A stretch of DNA of 64,000 nt from Stomoxys calcitrans. Taxonomy: Eukaryota; Arthropoda; Insecta; Diptera; Muscidae. The translations under genes were made by a program, and so were the position numbers. The notes below the pieces were generated by a model. It saw nothing but the letters and a program-made list of their open reading frames with translations, did not search any database and was not told where the DNA came from. The stretch's first letter is position 1, and every line of letters begins with the position of its first letter. The DNA lies in contig NC_081553.1 of NCBI RefSeq assembly GCF_963082655.1, positions 37,956,242 through 38,020,241 on the forward strand, read 5' to 3'. Below are positions 23,401 to 33,489 of this stretch, piece by piece.

Positions 23401-24077
23401 CACTCTTATACAATATACTCAAAGTAGTTAAGCAAATCGTTTAAAATGTAATCAAGTGAACTTGGTAGAAAAACAAATATCAACTCATAGCCATTTCATT
23501 CTTGATTTCCACGCTCCATCTCAGTGATTACCTCAATTTCTTGACAAGTCAACCTTGTAAAATAAACATTTATTTATGAACGAACACAAAAGTAAACAGT
23601 TCCCTTCCGCATCCACATCCTCCTACTGCACCACCTCCTCTGCCACCACTACGGCATACTCCCTGTAACAAATGTAACTAGTAACGCATTTCAATCAACT
23701 TTTTGTTGTTTCCAGAGCTAATTTGTAAATTCCGTCCATTTGTGCTCGTACTTTTCTTTTCAGGGTCGTCGTTGTTTGGCGTAAACGCGTTGTTTTTTGT
23801 CTTGGTTTTTGGTTGGTTAGACGGTTTTCTTCCATTTTGTTGAAGGAGCATATAAAAGTAACAAAATGGGGGAACATGTATAGAACAAATATGTAATTTA
23901 CCCTAATCTTTTATTTGATTTTTTATATACCTACACCTTTTCCCATTACCCTTACAAATATCAAAAGGGGTGGGGGAAAAGAAAAAGATACAACATTTCG
24001 CTTTGCTTACTTGGAGCAGTGATAGTCAGTCATAATGCAAAGGACAGTGAGAAGAAACTGAAAAAATGCGCAAACTA
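23401..24077. other. single-copy-looking non-coding DNA
   Basis: AT-rich, with a CCACC-rich patch near 23625-23650. I found no coding or repeat feature. Confidence 0.5.
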
Positions 24078-24313
24078 TTGGGTTGCCCAAAAAGTAATTG
24101 CGGATTTTTTAAAATAAAGTAAATGCATTTTTAATAAAACTTAGAATGAACTTTAATCAAATATACTTTTTTACACTTTTTTTCTAAAGCAAGCTAAAAG
24201 TAACAGCTGATAACTGACAGAAGAAAGAATGCATTTACAGAGTCACAAGCTGTGAAAAAATTTGTCAACGCCGACTATATGAAAAATCCTCAATTACTTT
24301 TTGGGCAACCCAA
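24078..24313 (-). mobile_element. mariner-type MITE, copy 2 (intact ends)
   Basis: 236 bp between TTGGGTTGCCCAAAAAGTAA and its complement, flanked by TA at 24076-24077 and 24314-24315. The interior is inverted relative to copy 1. This is the best preserved of the three copies at both ends. Confidence 0.93.
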
Positions 24314-24439
24314 TATAACAATTTTTATAGAAATGGCATAATGATATAGTGCTCCATAGGCAACAACACTTGGGGTAACAAGATCCGGAAATTAATTCCA
24401 TTTGGGTTAATTTTGGGTTTGGAACACACGTACTCCATG

Positions 24440-25823
24440 TAAGTCCAAACTCCGAAATGAGGTTTCCTTAAGCGGCTTTGACTCCCTTTCTGACTGAATT
24501 ACTAAAATCTTAGAGGATTTTCCGGACAGTGAAATCGTTGTTGCTGGCGATTTCAATGTCCACAACTCCTCTTGGCTTTCCCATTCGGGACATAAGACCC
24601 TGGAGGGTCAATACGCCGAGCTTTTCGCCCCGCAGAATGGTCTACTACTACAACTAGTGAATGCACCGACGCCGACACATGTGTCTAAAGGCACCAATAT
24701 AACACTCTGACCTATTCTTAATTTCGCACCATGGGAAGTATGAAGTTAATGTCCTTAGGCCTCTTGATAATTCCAATCACTGTACCATTTCTGCGTCCTT
24801 TTCGTATTCCGCTCATCACTCCGCCTCTTCCCCATCACCGAAGCGGTAAAATTTAGTATACGAGAGAGCACGTTGGGCTGAACTCAACGAATTTTTCTGA
24901 ACGGTGGCGCAAATGCAGCTGACGAAATGGTGGAGGAAGTAATATTAGTAGGAATGAGATCATTTATTCCGACTAAAAATTTTTCGCTTACATCAAAGGA
25001 TAATATTCGGTTGCAGTGATACACTCAGATCAAAAGAGGATGCATTTAAGAAATGCCAATACCGAAATGCTGCGCAAACAGGCAAGAAATTCATGTATCA
25101 GAGTACTTAGACACGAAAAGTTTCCTTACGAACAGCGTCTTCGTGTCAAAGTTCTCCGAGAGGAAGCAAGAGCTTTTGGTCATTCGGTAAAAGAGTAAAG
25201 GGCAACCCATCGGCACTCCCAACTCTTGTTTTGGATGAACAAAACCCCAACCGGTTGATAAGACTAACCTACTGAGTGAAATGTTTGCAGTAAATTCTTC
25301 CTTGCCTTTTAGCAATGAAACACTCCGCGTGATTGAAAGTGTATCAAGTTCAATGTCTCAGATATTCTTTTGAACACGTGGAGTTAAAAGGGTCCTTGCG
25401 GATCTCGACGTTAATAAATCTTCGGGCCCGGACGGTATATCAACACTTATCCCCTGTAAGTGTTCCTCGACGCTTGCTCGTCCACTACGCAATCTTTTCA
25501 ACCTTGCTTACCGCACGGGAACGTTAAGCAAGGTTGGCCATTTAGCCCATCCCCAAAAAAGTTGGGACGAACAACCCTGCGAATTACCGGCCAATTGCGA
25601 TATGCTCCGGTCTCTTCAAGGTTATGGAGAGGATGGTTAACCATTATCTTGTAAGATACTTAAAGTCCAATGGCCTTCTTAGCGATAGACTTTATGGGTT
25701 CCGCAGAAATCGCTCTACGGGAGACCTATTGGCATATCTGCCGGAACATTGAGTCGCTCTATCCACCGGTTTGGAGAGAGTAAGGTCGTGGCTCTGGATA
25801 TCTCCAAGGCATTTGATAGGGCC
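24440..25823 (+). pseudogene. jockey-like retrotransposon: endonuclease and RT N-terminal part (decayed)
   Basis: The AP-type endonuclease motif EIVVAGDFNVHNSSWLS is readable at about 24531-24582, followed by a long degraded linker. The RT begins near 25585 with YRPIAICS..FKVMERMVNHYL, then GFRRNRSTGDLLAYL (about 25698-25742) and VVALDISKAFDRAW (about 25787-25826, RT motif A with its catalytic Asp). Stops and frameshifts occur throughout. The element is cut exactly after motif A by the SINE at 25824. It is probably the same family as 1-1180, since the two cover successive segments of one ORF2. Confidence 0.82.
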
Positions 25824-26134
25824 TGGAGGCTACCGTAGTGCAGAGGTAAGCATGTCCGCCTATGACGCTGAACGCCTGGGTTCGAATCTTGGCGAGACCA
25901 TCAGAAAAAAATTTTCAAAGGGGGTTTTCCCCTTCTAATGTTGGCAACATTTGTGAGGTACTATGCCATGTAAAGCTTCTCTCCAAAGAGGTATCGCATT
26001 GCGTAACGCCGTTCGGACTCGGCTATAAAAAGGAGGCCCCTTGTCATGAGCATAAACTTGAATCGGACTGCACTCATTGATATGTGAGAAGTTTGCCCCT
26101 GTTGCTTAATGGAATGTTCATGGGCAAAATTTGC
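25824..26134 (+). mobile_element. tRNA-derived SINE, full length
   Basis: Head TGGAGGCTACCGTAGTGCAG, GGTAAGCATGTCC and box B GGTTCGAATCTT, followed by AAAAAAA and the full body to GGGCAAAATTTGC. It is inserted in the RT motif A region. An imperfect duplication (ATTTGATAGGG at 25811-25821, ATTTGGTACGG at 26135-26145) is compatible with retroposition. Confidence 0.88.
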
Positions 26135-26149
26135 ATTTGGTACGGTGCA

Positions 26150-27722
26150 CTATTATTGAAATCACGCTACAGTCTTCAAAAATTGAGATATTGAGCTGAA
26201 ATTTTGCACAGATTGTTTTTTTTTTCCATAAGCAAGTCAAGTTCGAAGATGGGCTAAATCGGACCATATCTTGATATAGCCCCCATATAGACCGATCCGC
26301 CGATTTAGGGTCTTAGGCCCATAAAAGCCACATTTACTATTCGATTTTGCTGAAATTTGGGACTGTAAGTTGTCTTAAGCTCTTCGCCATTCTTCATCAA
26401 TTTGGATCAGATCGGTCCAGATTTGGATATAGCTGCGATATAGACCGATCCTCTAATTTAGGGTCTTAGGCGCATAAAGGCCACATTTATTATCCGATTT
26501 TGCTAAAATTTGGGAAAGTAAATTGTCTTAGGCCCTTCGACAACCTTGGCGAATTTAGCTCAAATCGGTTCAGATTTGGATATAGCTGCCATATAGACCG
26601 ATCCGCCGATTTAGGGTCCTAGGCCCATAAAAGCCACATTTACTATTCGATTTTGCTGAAATTTGGGTTAGTGAATTTGTGTTAGGCCCTTCGACATCCT
26701 TCTTAAATTTGACCCAGATCGGTCCAAATTTGGATATAGTCCAAATTTGGATTATATAGGTTTTGGGCCCATAAAAGGCGCATTTATTGTCCGATGTCGC
26801 CGAACAGCGAATAACGTTAAGCCCATCGACATACCTCTGCAATATTGCACAGATTGATCCAGATTTGGATATAGCTGTCATATCTTCAGATTTTAAGTTT
26901 TGGGCCCATAAAAGGCACATTTATTTATCCGATGTCGCCGAAATAAGGGACAGTGAGTTGTGTTACACCCTTCGACATCCTTCTTCAATTTGCCCAAGAT
27001 CGGTTCAGATTTGGATATAGCTGTCATATAGACCGATCTCTCGATATACGTTTTTGGGCCCATAAAAGGCGCATTTGTTTTCCGATGTCTCTGAAATTTG
27101 GGATAGTGAGTTAGGTTAAACCCCTTGACATATTTCTGCAATTTGGCATAGATCGGTCCAGTTTTGGATATAGCTGCCATATAGACCGATCTCTCGATTT
27201 AAGGTTTTGGGTCATAATAGGCGTATTTATTGTCCGATTTTGCCGAAACTTGGGACAGTGAGTTGTGTTCGGCGCTTTAACATTCTTCTTCAATTTTGTT
27301 CAGATCAGTCCAGTTTTGGATATAGCTGCGATATATACCGATATACCGATTTAAGGTCTTGTGCTCTTAAAACGCGCATTTATTGTCCGATTTCGCCTTT
27401 ATTTGTGACGTGAGTTGTTTTAAGCCCTTCGACAACCTCTGTTTGAAGTCGGCCTAGATTTGTCCTGATTTGGATATAACTGCCATATAGTCCGATCTCT
27501 CCATTTAAAATCTTTGCCCCATAAAAGGTGCATTTTTTATCCGATTTCGTTGAAATTTGACACAGTGACTTATTTTAGTCACTGCGTCCTATGTGGTTCT
27601 GCTATGTTTGCATAAATTATGCATTTTTCACCGGATTATGACGAAAGGTGGTTTACATATATACCCGAGGTGGTGTGTAACCAAAGTTCGTCACGGTCGA
27701 ACTTAATGCACTTTTACTTGTT
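26150..27722 (-). mobile_element. HINE-D, 3'-truncated
   Basis: Minus copy beginning inside the 3' unique region (AATCACGCTACAGTCTTCAA). It has about eight D monomers (GATATAGCTGCCATATAGAC..CGAT). It ends with the D head in reverse: TATACCCGAGGTGGTG, a decayed palindrome TTCGTCACGGTCGAAC, and TGCACTTTTACTTGTT. Confidence 0.82.
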
Positions 27723-28949
27723 TTTATTCACAGCACTAAACACTTCAGTTTCGCCACACTGTGCCTTGTGCTGGCATTTGTTATTTATTTATATCGAATG
27801 CGTATAACTCGCACCGACCCGGCCCAGCTCGATTCAATTCAATTTCACTCAGCTCAAGTAATTTCTACTTCAAGCCTACACAAACACACGTACAAATGTT
27901 TTAGATTCAGGTCCGTCTGTCTGTCGGTGGGTCCGTCGGTTGTTTGGTTGGTTGGTTGGTTGGATTGGTGTATTTTCCTGTTAATTCGCCGTAACACGTA
28001 ATAATAATAATAAAAATAATAATCAGCGTAACACAAGCGAAATAAAACATTTACGAAGATCTCAAGTCAAGCTGTCAATCACAATAACTGACAGGCACCG
28101 CCGCACAATGTGTGTGTCAGTGCTCCTCAAGTCGATTTGCTGGATGGTAGATGGTTGAAATGCTAGCTGGCTGACGGGATGGCTGGATATGCTCAGCATA
28201 CAGCCCAAAAAAGGGATGGGGAGGAGCACCCTCCCCTTTAGATTGCTACAATGTGACTTGGTTTCAGTTTCGGTTTTCGGTTTTTAGTTTAAATGGCATA
28301 AGAATTGTGTTTCTATCCAGGATTGGAATTCACAAAAAAAACACAAACTCTGGCATTTAGAGAAACCTGAGGGACAGACATGCCAACAAGCCTTGGTGGT
28401 ACTACCCAAAATAACAGCCAATTTCTTAGTTACACAGATTGTTTCCTTCTGGCTCCGCATGCTCAAAGAGAAAGCTATGACTGGCTTGCCTGACTGTGTT
28501 GGTAGTGTCTTGTGTGCTGTTAATCTACGAAATTGCTCCAAGTGCTTAAAATAATAATTTTCTTAAAACAATGCTCAAGTGTTCGAGTATTCCAAATATG
28601 CCAAGCCATACCAATAGCCATGATGTGATTATGGCTTCAATTTGCTTTATTCGTGTTTTCGCTTTTGGCACTCGTCTCTTGCTTGGCTGTTCGATTCGAT
28701 TGTGTCCATCTGTCGTTTGGGCTATGATGGCAGCAGTTGCCCTAATTTCAAGATCATTTGGAACACTTGTCGCTTTGGGCTGATGTGATGAAAAAAGGCG
28801 TAAATGAAACTAAATTGGAATTTTCTATTAAATGCTTAATGTGTTTGTAAAAGTGGGACAGGAAATGTATCTTGTAAAGTAGAATTCTAATTTAGACAAG
28901 GCATCTTAAAAATGGGACAAGGTTCCGGCAGGAAAAGTAAAATCCTATT
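27723..28949. other. single-copy-looking non-coding DNA
   Basis: It includes a GGTT tetranucleotide tract (about 27940-27961) and an AAT-repeat tract (about 28001-28022). Short frames (for example 28571-28783, hydrophobic, 70 residues) match nothing I recognise. Confidence 0.5.
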
Positions 28950-29055
28950 CTAATTGAGATCCGCTGTAGGCAACCAGATACTTTGCATCACTGCTTCGGC
29001 AGGGGAGAAAGTTGGTCTTATAATAGGCATTCGATCGATTGGGATGATGGTTACA

Positions 29056-29652
29056 TCAGAAAGAGTTATGGACCGATTTGAACCAAACTTGGCACAGTTG
29101 TGCGATATCATAACAAAACACGTCGTGCAAAATTTCATTCAAATCGGATAAGAATTGCGCACTCTTGAGGCTCAAGAAGTCAAGACCCTAGATCGGTTTA
29201 TATGACAGCTATATCAGGTTATGGACCGATTCGAACCATACTTGGCGTAGTTGTTGGATATCATAAAAAAACGCGTCCTGCAAAATTTCATTCCAATCGG
29301 ATAAGAATTGTACACTCTAGAGGTTCAAGAAGTCAAGACCCAAGATCGGTTTATATGGCAGCTATATCAAAGCATGAACCGATATGGCCCATTTACAATA
29401 CCAACCGACCTACACTAATAAGAAGTATTTGTGCAAAATTTCAAGTGGCTAGCTTTACTCCTTCGGAAGTTAGCGTGCTTTCGACAGACAGACGGACGGA
29501 CGGACAGAGGGACAGACATGGCTAGATCGACATAAAATTTCACGACTATCAAGAATATAAATACTTTATGGGGTCTCAGACGAATATTTCGAGTAGTTAC
29601 AAACAGAATGACGAAATTAGTATGCCCCCATCCTATGGTGGAGGGTATAAAA
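29056..29652 (+). mobile_element. HINE-A, 3' part
   Basis: Three monomers, then CGACAGACAGACGGACGG, AATATAAATACTTTATGGGG and an intact 3' hairpin (CCCCATCCTATGGTGGAGGG) with TATAAAAAAA. The 5' half is missing. Confidence 0.83.
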
Positions 29653-29655
29653 AAA

Positions 29656-30251
29656 CCATCCTTTGTATCCGGTTGAGTATTGAACTGTAGATGGACTTTT
29701 GAAGCGCCGTCCACTACACTATCTGGAACATCGGACTTGATATCAAGGATAATACAGTGTACGTAGCCGTAAAGAGAAAGTTCCCTTAACCCCACGGCAG
29801 TGGTCACAGCAATTTGCCTCGCCACTATGTTCAGAGGCATTAGATGTAGCATTAAATTCAGTGCATAAGATGGTGTTGTCCTCACTGTGACTGTGATGAG
29901 CAAAGAAGTCATTCTTTGGATCCGGTTGAGTATTGAACAGAAGGTGAACTTTTGAAGCGCCGTCCACCAGACCACAACACTATATAGCATTATAGGTCGG
30001 ACAACTGCAGTATATATCTAGTTCATGGTGAACGGTCTAAACCCCCGACTTTTGCCAATGGCTCCCTTGCAGCAGTATAGGGCAAGAGTTGCCTTTCTTG
30101 CCCTTTCCAAAATGTCGGATTTAAAGTTCTATTTCATGTCCAGCACAACACCCAGGTAATTTAAGCTTTCTGTAAATAGAAAATTCACTCCTCCCAAGTT
30201 TCACCCAACCGAAATAGCTACGTCATCAGCATACGCGATCACTTTATTCCT
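29656..30251 (-). pseudogene. I-like retrotransposon L2: RT C-terminal part (decayed)
   Basis: Read from the minus strand, the segment gives VIAYADDVAISVG (about 30230-30190, catalytic YADD), LNYLGVVLDMK, ILERARKA, then VVRPIMLYSVVVWWTAL and TVRTTPSYALNLMLHL of the RT thumb. The alignment to L1 is clear in order and motif but not closely identical, so it is a separate I-like family. RT motif A is absent: the frame jumps from EGSLTVKE (just before 30252) to YADD, implying an internal deletion. A stretch of about 65 bp near 29657-29720 repeats at about 29908-29975. Continues as 30252-32330. Confidence 0.8.
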
Positions 30252-30330
30252 TGACAGTGAGAGAACCCTCTATTTTGCCGACTAGGTCGCGAAGGGCTGT
30301 TTCAGTGTATTTGCCTTTACTGTATGCATG

Positions 30331-30500
30331 CTGCCACCGAGGTGCAGAGGTTAGCATGTCCGCCTATGACGAAACCTGGCAGGAATATCAGAAAAATTTT
30401 CAGCGTTGGTTATCCCCTCCCAATGCTGGCGACATTTGTAAGGTACTTTGCCATGTAAAAAATTTTCCCCAAAGAGGTGCCGCTCATGAGCAAATTTCCA
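30331..30500 (+). mobile_element. internally deleted SINE in the left palindrome arm
   Basis: 170 bp flanked by perfect TATGCATG duplicates (30323-30330, 30501-30508). Box A region (GCAGAGGTTAGCATGTCC) is present. Box B is removed by an internal deletion (CCTATGACGAAACCTGGC instead of the usual sequence with GGTTCGAATCC), and the distal body is deleted too. Confidence 0.82.
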
Positions 30501-30724
30501 TATGCATGTTGTGCCGCGACAGGCGATCTCCAGTGATCTTTGCCCTAGGATATGTTTCTATCAACCTCTATGGAGTTTTCAGCATAAAGGATGACAGAGT
30601 AACAGTCATCCTTTTCATTCTATTACTCTGTCATCCTTTATGCTGAAAACTCGATAGAGGTTGATAGAAACATATCCTAGGGCAAAGATCCCTGGAGATC
30701 GCCTGTCGTGGCATAACATGCATA

Positions 30725-30877
30725 TGCAAATTTCCTCATGAGCGGCACCTCTTTGGGGAAAATTTTTTACATGGTAAAGTGCCTCACAAATGTCACCAGC
30801 ATTGGGCAGGGGTTACCAACGCTGACAATTTTTCTGATATTCCTGCCAGGTTTCGTCATAGGCTGCCTCGGTGGCAG
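30725..30877 (-). mobile_element. internally deleted SINE in the right palindrome arm
   Basis: 153 bp, the inverted twin of 30331-30500. It shares the box-B deletion and the body deletion, so those predate the duplication. A further 17-bp deletion removes the box A region (CCGAGG joined to CAGCCTATGAC). Flanked by CATGCATA on both sides (30717-30724, 30878-30885). Confidence 0.82.
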
Positions 30878-30956
30878 CATGCATATTGTAAAGGCAAATC
30901 CACTGAAACAGCCATTTTCGACCTTGTCGGCTACATAGAGGGTTCTCTCACTGTCA

Positions 30957-32330
30957 TTCGCATTCGTGTGGTAAGATTTTCCTGCTTTCGGAATGAAAAG
31001 TACTTTGTGTCCCTGCATCCCACAGAGTATATATGGCATGTTGATACAAGCAGAGTATATCTTCCTTGGCCAAGGAACCAGTCTATTAGACATAGTTTGT
31101 AATTCAACCGGTTATACATCATCAGAGCTTGGCGACTTAAAGGAGCCGAACCTACTTATCGCCCCAAGGATTTTCGGCTCAGACACAATTTCCATAATAA
31201 CCTTCGACGATTGCATACCAGTGACAACCTCTTCTGTTCTCCGTTGGAGAGTTTCCCGGGAAATGTGTATCAACGAGAAGTTCTAGTATTTCCTCACCAG
31301 ACATTGTTCATACATTCTCTGACTTCTGACTATATCCCACAGTAATAAGTCTTGGGGACAGAATCTTTCTTAGCCTAGAGGCCTAAGATGTAGCTTCCAC
31401 GAAGCTGCAGAATTTCAACCACGATTTGTTCTGAGCCTTTCTCAGCTCGCCCTTATATCCTATGGTGCTCTTATGGCTTTCGCCCTGTTAATGAGTTTTC
31501 TGCAGTCCTTCCCTAGACCAACCAGCTCTGGTTGGTCTAGGGACCAACCAATCAATCAGCGGCCCCCATGGCGGTCGCTGATTGCCCCTTGGCTTGGCAC
31601 TAGGACATGTTGATACAAGCGATTCATTCAGGGTCTTTATGATCCGCCCGACCATAATGTCTATATCCTCCGCAGTTTCCACTTCCTTTTCTGGTCTGGA
31701 AGGGATAGAGGTGCAGAATTTTTGACGAAATGTATCCCAATTCGATTTTCTTCTGTTTAGCCGAGGAATCACAGCAGTATTTTCTGCAAGGCTGAAACTA
31801 TTATAATGATAATCGGAGAAGCTGTGGTCATCCAACAATTCCCAGTCGCATATTCTTCCGCTTATATCTTCCATAACAAAGGTAATATCCTCTTTATTAC
31901 AAATTTTCTGATTGCATTAGCATCACTTCCTACATGGAGGCTGCAGAAACGGCTTCAACCAGCAACGTAAGGCTTGATGGCAGCATTTCTGGATCCTGTG
32001 CCATATATATAGAAGTTAGCCAGTAATGAGACTTATTTGTTTCAAGGCTGGCTACTATAGAATCTTCAGTGCTTAGCGACGGAAGAAGAAAAAATGTATT
32101 CTTTGCAAGAATACAGGCTCCGTGTCTCCCATTCCCAGTACCTTTGAGTAGTTTAAATCCTGGCATTTTTAGTTCTCGAACCATTCCTCCATACACTCAT
32201 GGTTCCTGGATAAGAATTACGTCAAATCCCCCTGCCATCAGGAGTTCCTTTAGTGTCGCCGAAGCGGCTTTACAATAATGGAGATTTATCTGCAGAAACC
32301 GGACCATATTCAGGATTCAGAACTTTGTAC
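30957..32330 (-). pseudogene. I-like retrotransposon L2: endonuclease and RT N-terminal part (decayed)
   Basis: ORF2 appears to start at 32307 (minus strand) with MVRFLQINLHYCKAA, the usual N-terminus of the AP-like endonuclease, followed by DVILIQEP (catalytic Glu) and GRHGACILAKN. The GDFN block is missing in a deletion near 31905-31925. Beyond it come DHSFSDYHYNSFSL, close to the SDH motif with its His replaced by Tyr, then RRKSNWDTF and the pre-RT linker. RT motifs KVLFIPKAGKSYHTNA (about 31010-30960 region) end at the palindrome. A local hairpin occurs at 31511-31542. The element was therefore near full length before the fold-back event. It has many stops and frameshifts. Confidence 0.82.
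31511..31542. repeat. perfect 15-bp hairpin with 2-base loop
   Basis: CCCTAGACCAACCAG, CT, then its exact complement. It lies in the pre-RT linker of L2, in sequence that should encode W-W-x-E-L, so it is an acquired fold-back. Confidence 0.9.
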
Positions 32331-32344
32331 AGTACAGAGTGTTT

Positions 32345-32795
32345 TGGTACCAGTTTCTACCTTAGTGTCATATATGGTCCAAATCGGTTCGTAGCTCCCA
32401 TATGAATCGATCTCCCGATTTTACTTTTTACACCCTTGGAAGCCGCAATTGATATCCGATTTGGCTTAAACTTTGCAAGGAGGGTTTTGTTGTGACTTCC
32501 AACACTAGTGACAAGTATGGTTTAAATCGGTCTATAACCTGATTTAGCTCCCATATAAACAAATCTCCCGATTTGGGTCCCAATTCTAATCCGATTTGGC
32601 TGAAATTTTGTACTTAGTCTTATGTTAGGACTTCCTACAAATGCTCGGTCTACAACCTTCTATAGCTACCACATAAACCGATCTCTCGTTTAGCCTTGCT
32701 CGGCTCCTAGAAGCTTTTTTTTAGCAGAATCCTTGGTGATGGCTTCCCAAGATTAGGCCCGGCCATTTTAACATGTTTTTATGCTAGTCTCAGCC
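32345..32795 (-). mobile_element. HINE-C, 5' part
   Basis: Three monomers and the subfamily-C head in reverse (CAGAATCCTTGGTGATGGCTTCCCAAGATT, shown here in part), ending in a decayed palindrome (AGGCCCGGCCATTTTAACA). The 3' half is missing. Confidence 0.68.
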
Positions 32796-33489
32796 CAAGA
32801 GGGCTTATTATTAAAACGAAAATTTCACATGCTAGCAATTATTCTAAAAGGCATTTACTAATGACATGCAATCATCACATTAAGCGTAAAATTGCTGCTT
32901 TAGTTCTTTTTTATGGAAATTCAATGAGTTGATTTCGACCTCCCAACCTCAACTGATTTCAGCATATTCTAAAGGCCAAGAAGCACCCGGGGAAATCCAT
33001 AAAATAATTCTCTCAGCCATAAATGCACGAATTGGAATATGATATAGAATTGATAATCATAACATTCAGATTTGACATAAATCGTTTGGAACCCAGCAAT
33101 TCTATTGTTGGCGTTTTTTTGCTGCCGTTTTTTTTTGTCAAGCTACAAATCTGGGATATGGATTTGAAATATGAAACACACACCAGGTAAAGCTCAGAGG
33201 CTCCATGTGCAACATTTTAGACCGCATTCGATTTGGGATGAGAACTGTTAAATTATTCATAAACTGCGTGTTGCCTCTGAGGTGCATTGCATGTTTCATA
33301 TAATTTGCTTGTAGTATTTATAGATATTATACATAATTCTTTGGTTTTCTGTGCATATTTTTTTCATTTGGCATGATGATTTTCACGGCATTTTGTTGGA
33401 ATCTTTTTTTTTTTTGCGTTAAAGACATTTTACTAAAATGACAGCCAACGCTGTGGGATATGTTATTTAATTTTCGAAAACCTAATCAA
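32796..33489. other. single-copy-looking non-coding DNA
   Basis: AT-rich with several T runs. No feature recognised. Confidence 0.5.

Larger units (their letters stand above)
30252..30956. repeat. 705-bp inverted duplication inside retrotransposon L2
   Basis: Left arm 30252-30602 (351 bp) and right arm 30623-30956 (334 bp) are reverse complements around a 20-base spacer (30603-30622). The inner parts are nearly identical and more mismatches lie towards the outer ends. The 17-bp length difference is accounted for by one deletion in the right arm. Each arm holds the same RT segment (SSFMLKT..., a SINE, then HAY.KGK.TETA..DLVG.IEGSLTV). The left arm is in the coding sense of L2 and the right arm is inverted. 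Confidence 0.92.

Noticed and set aside
28571..28783. Short secreted or membrane peptide gene
   Set aside because: 70 residues with a hydrophobic stretch, but no context or family support; length is within chance for this composition.
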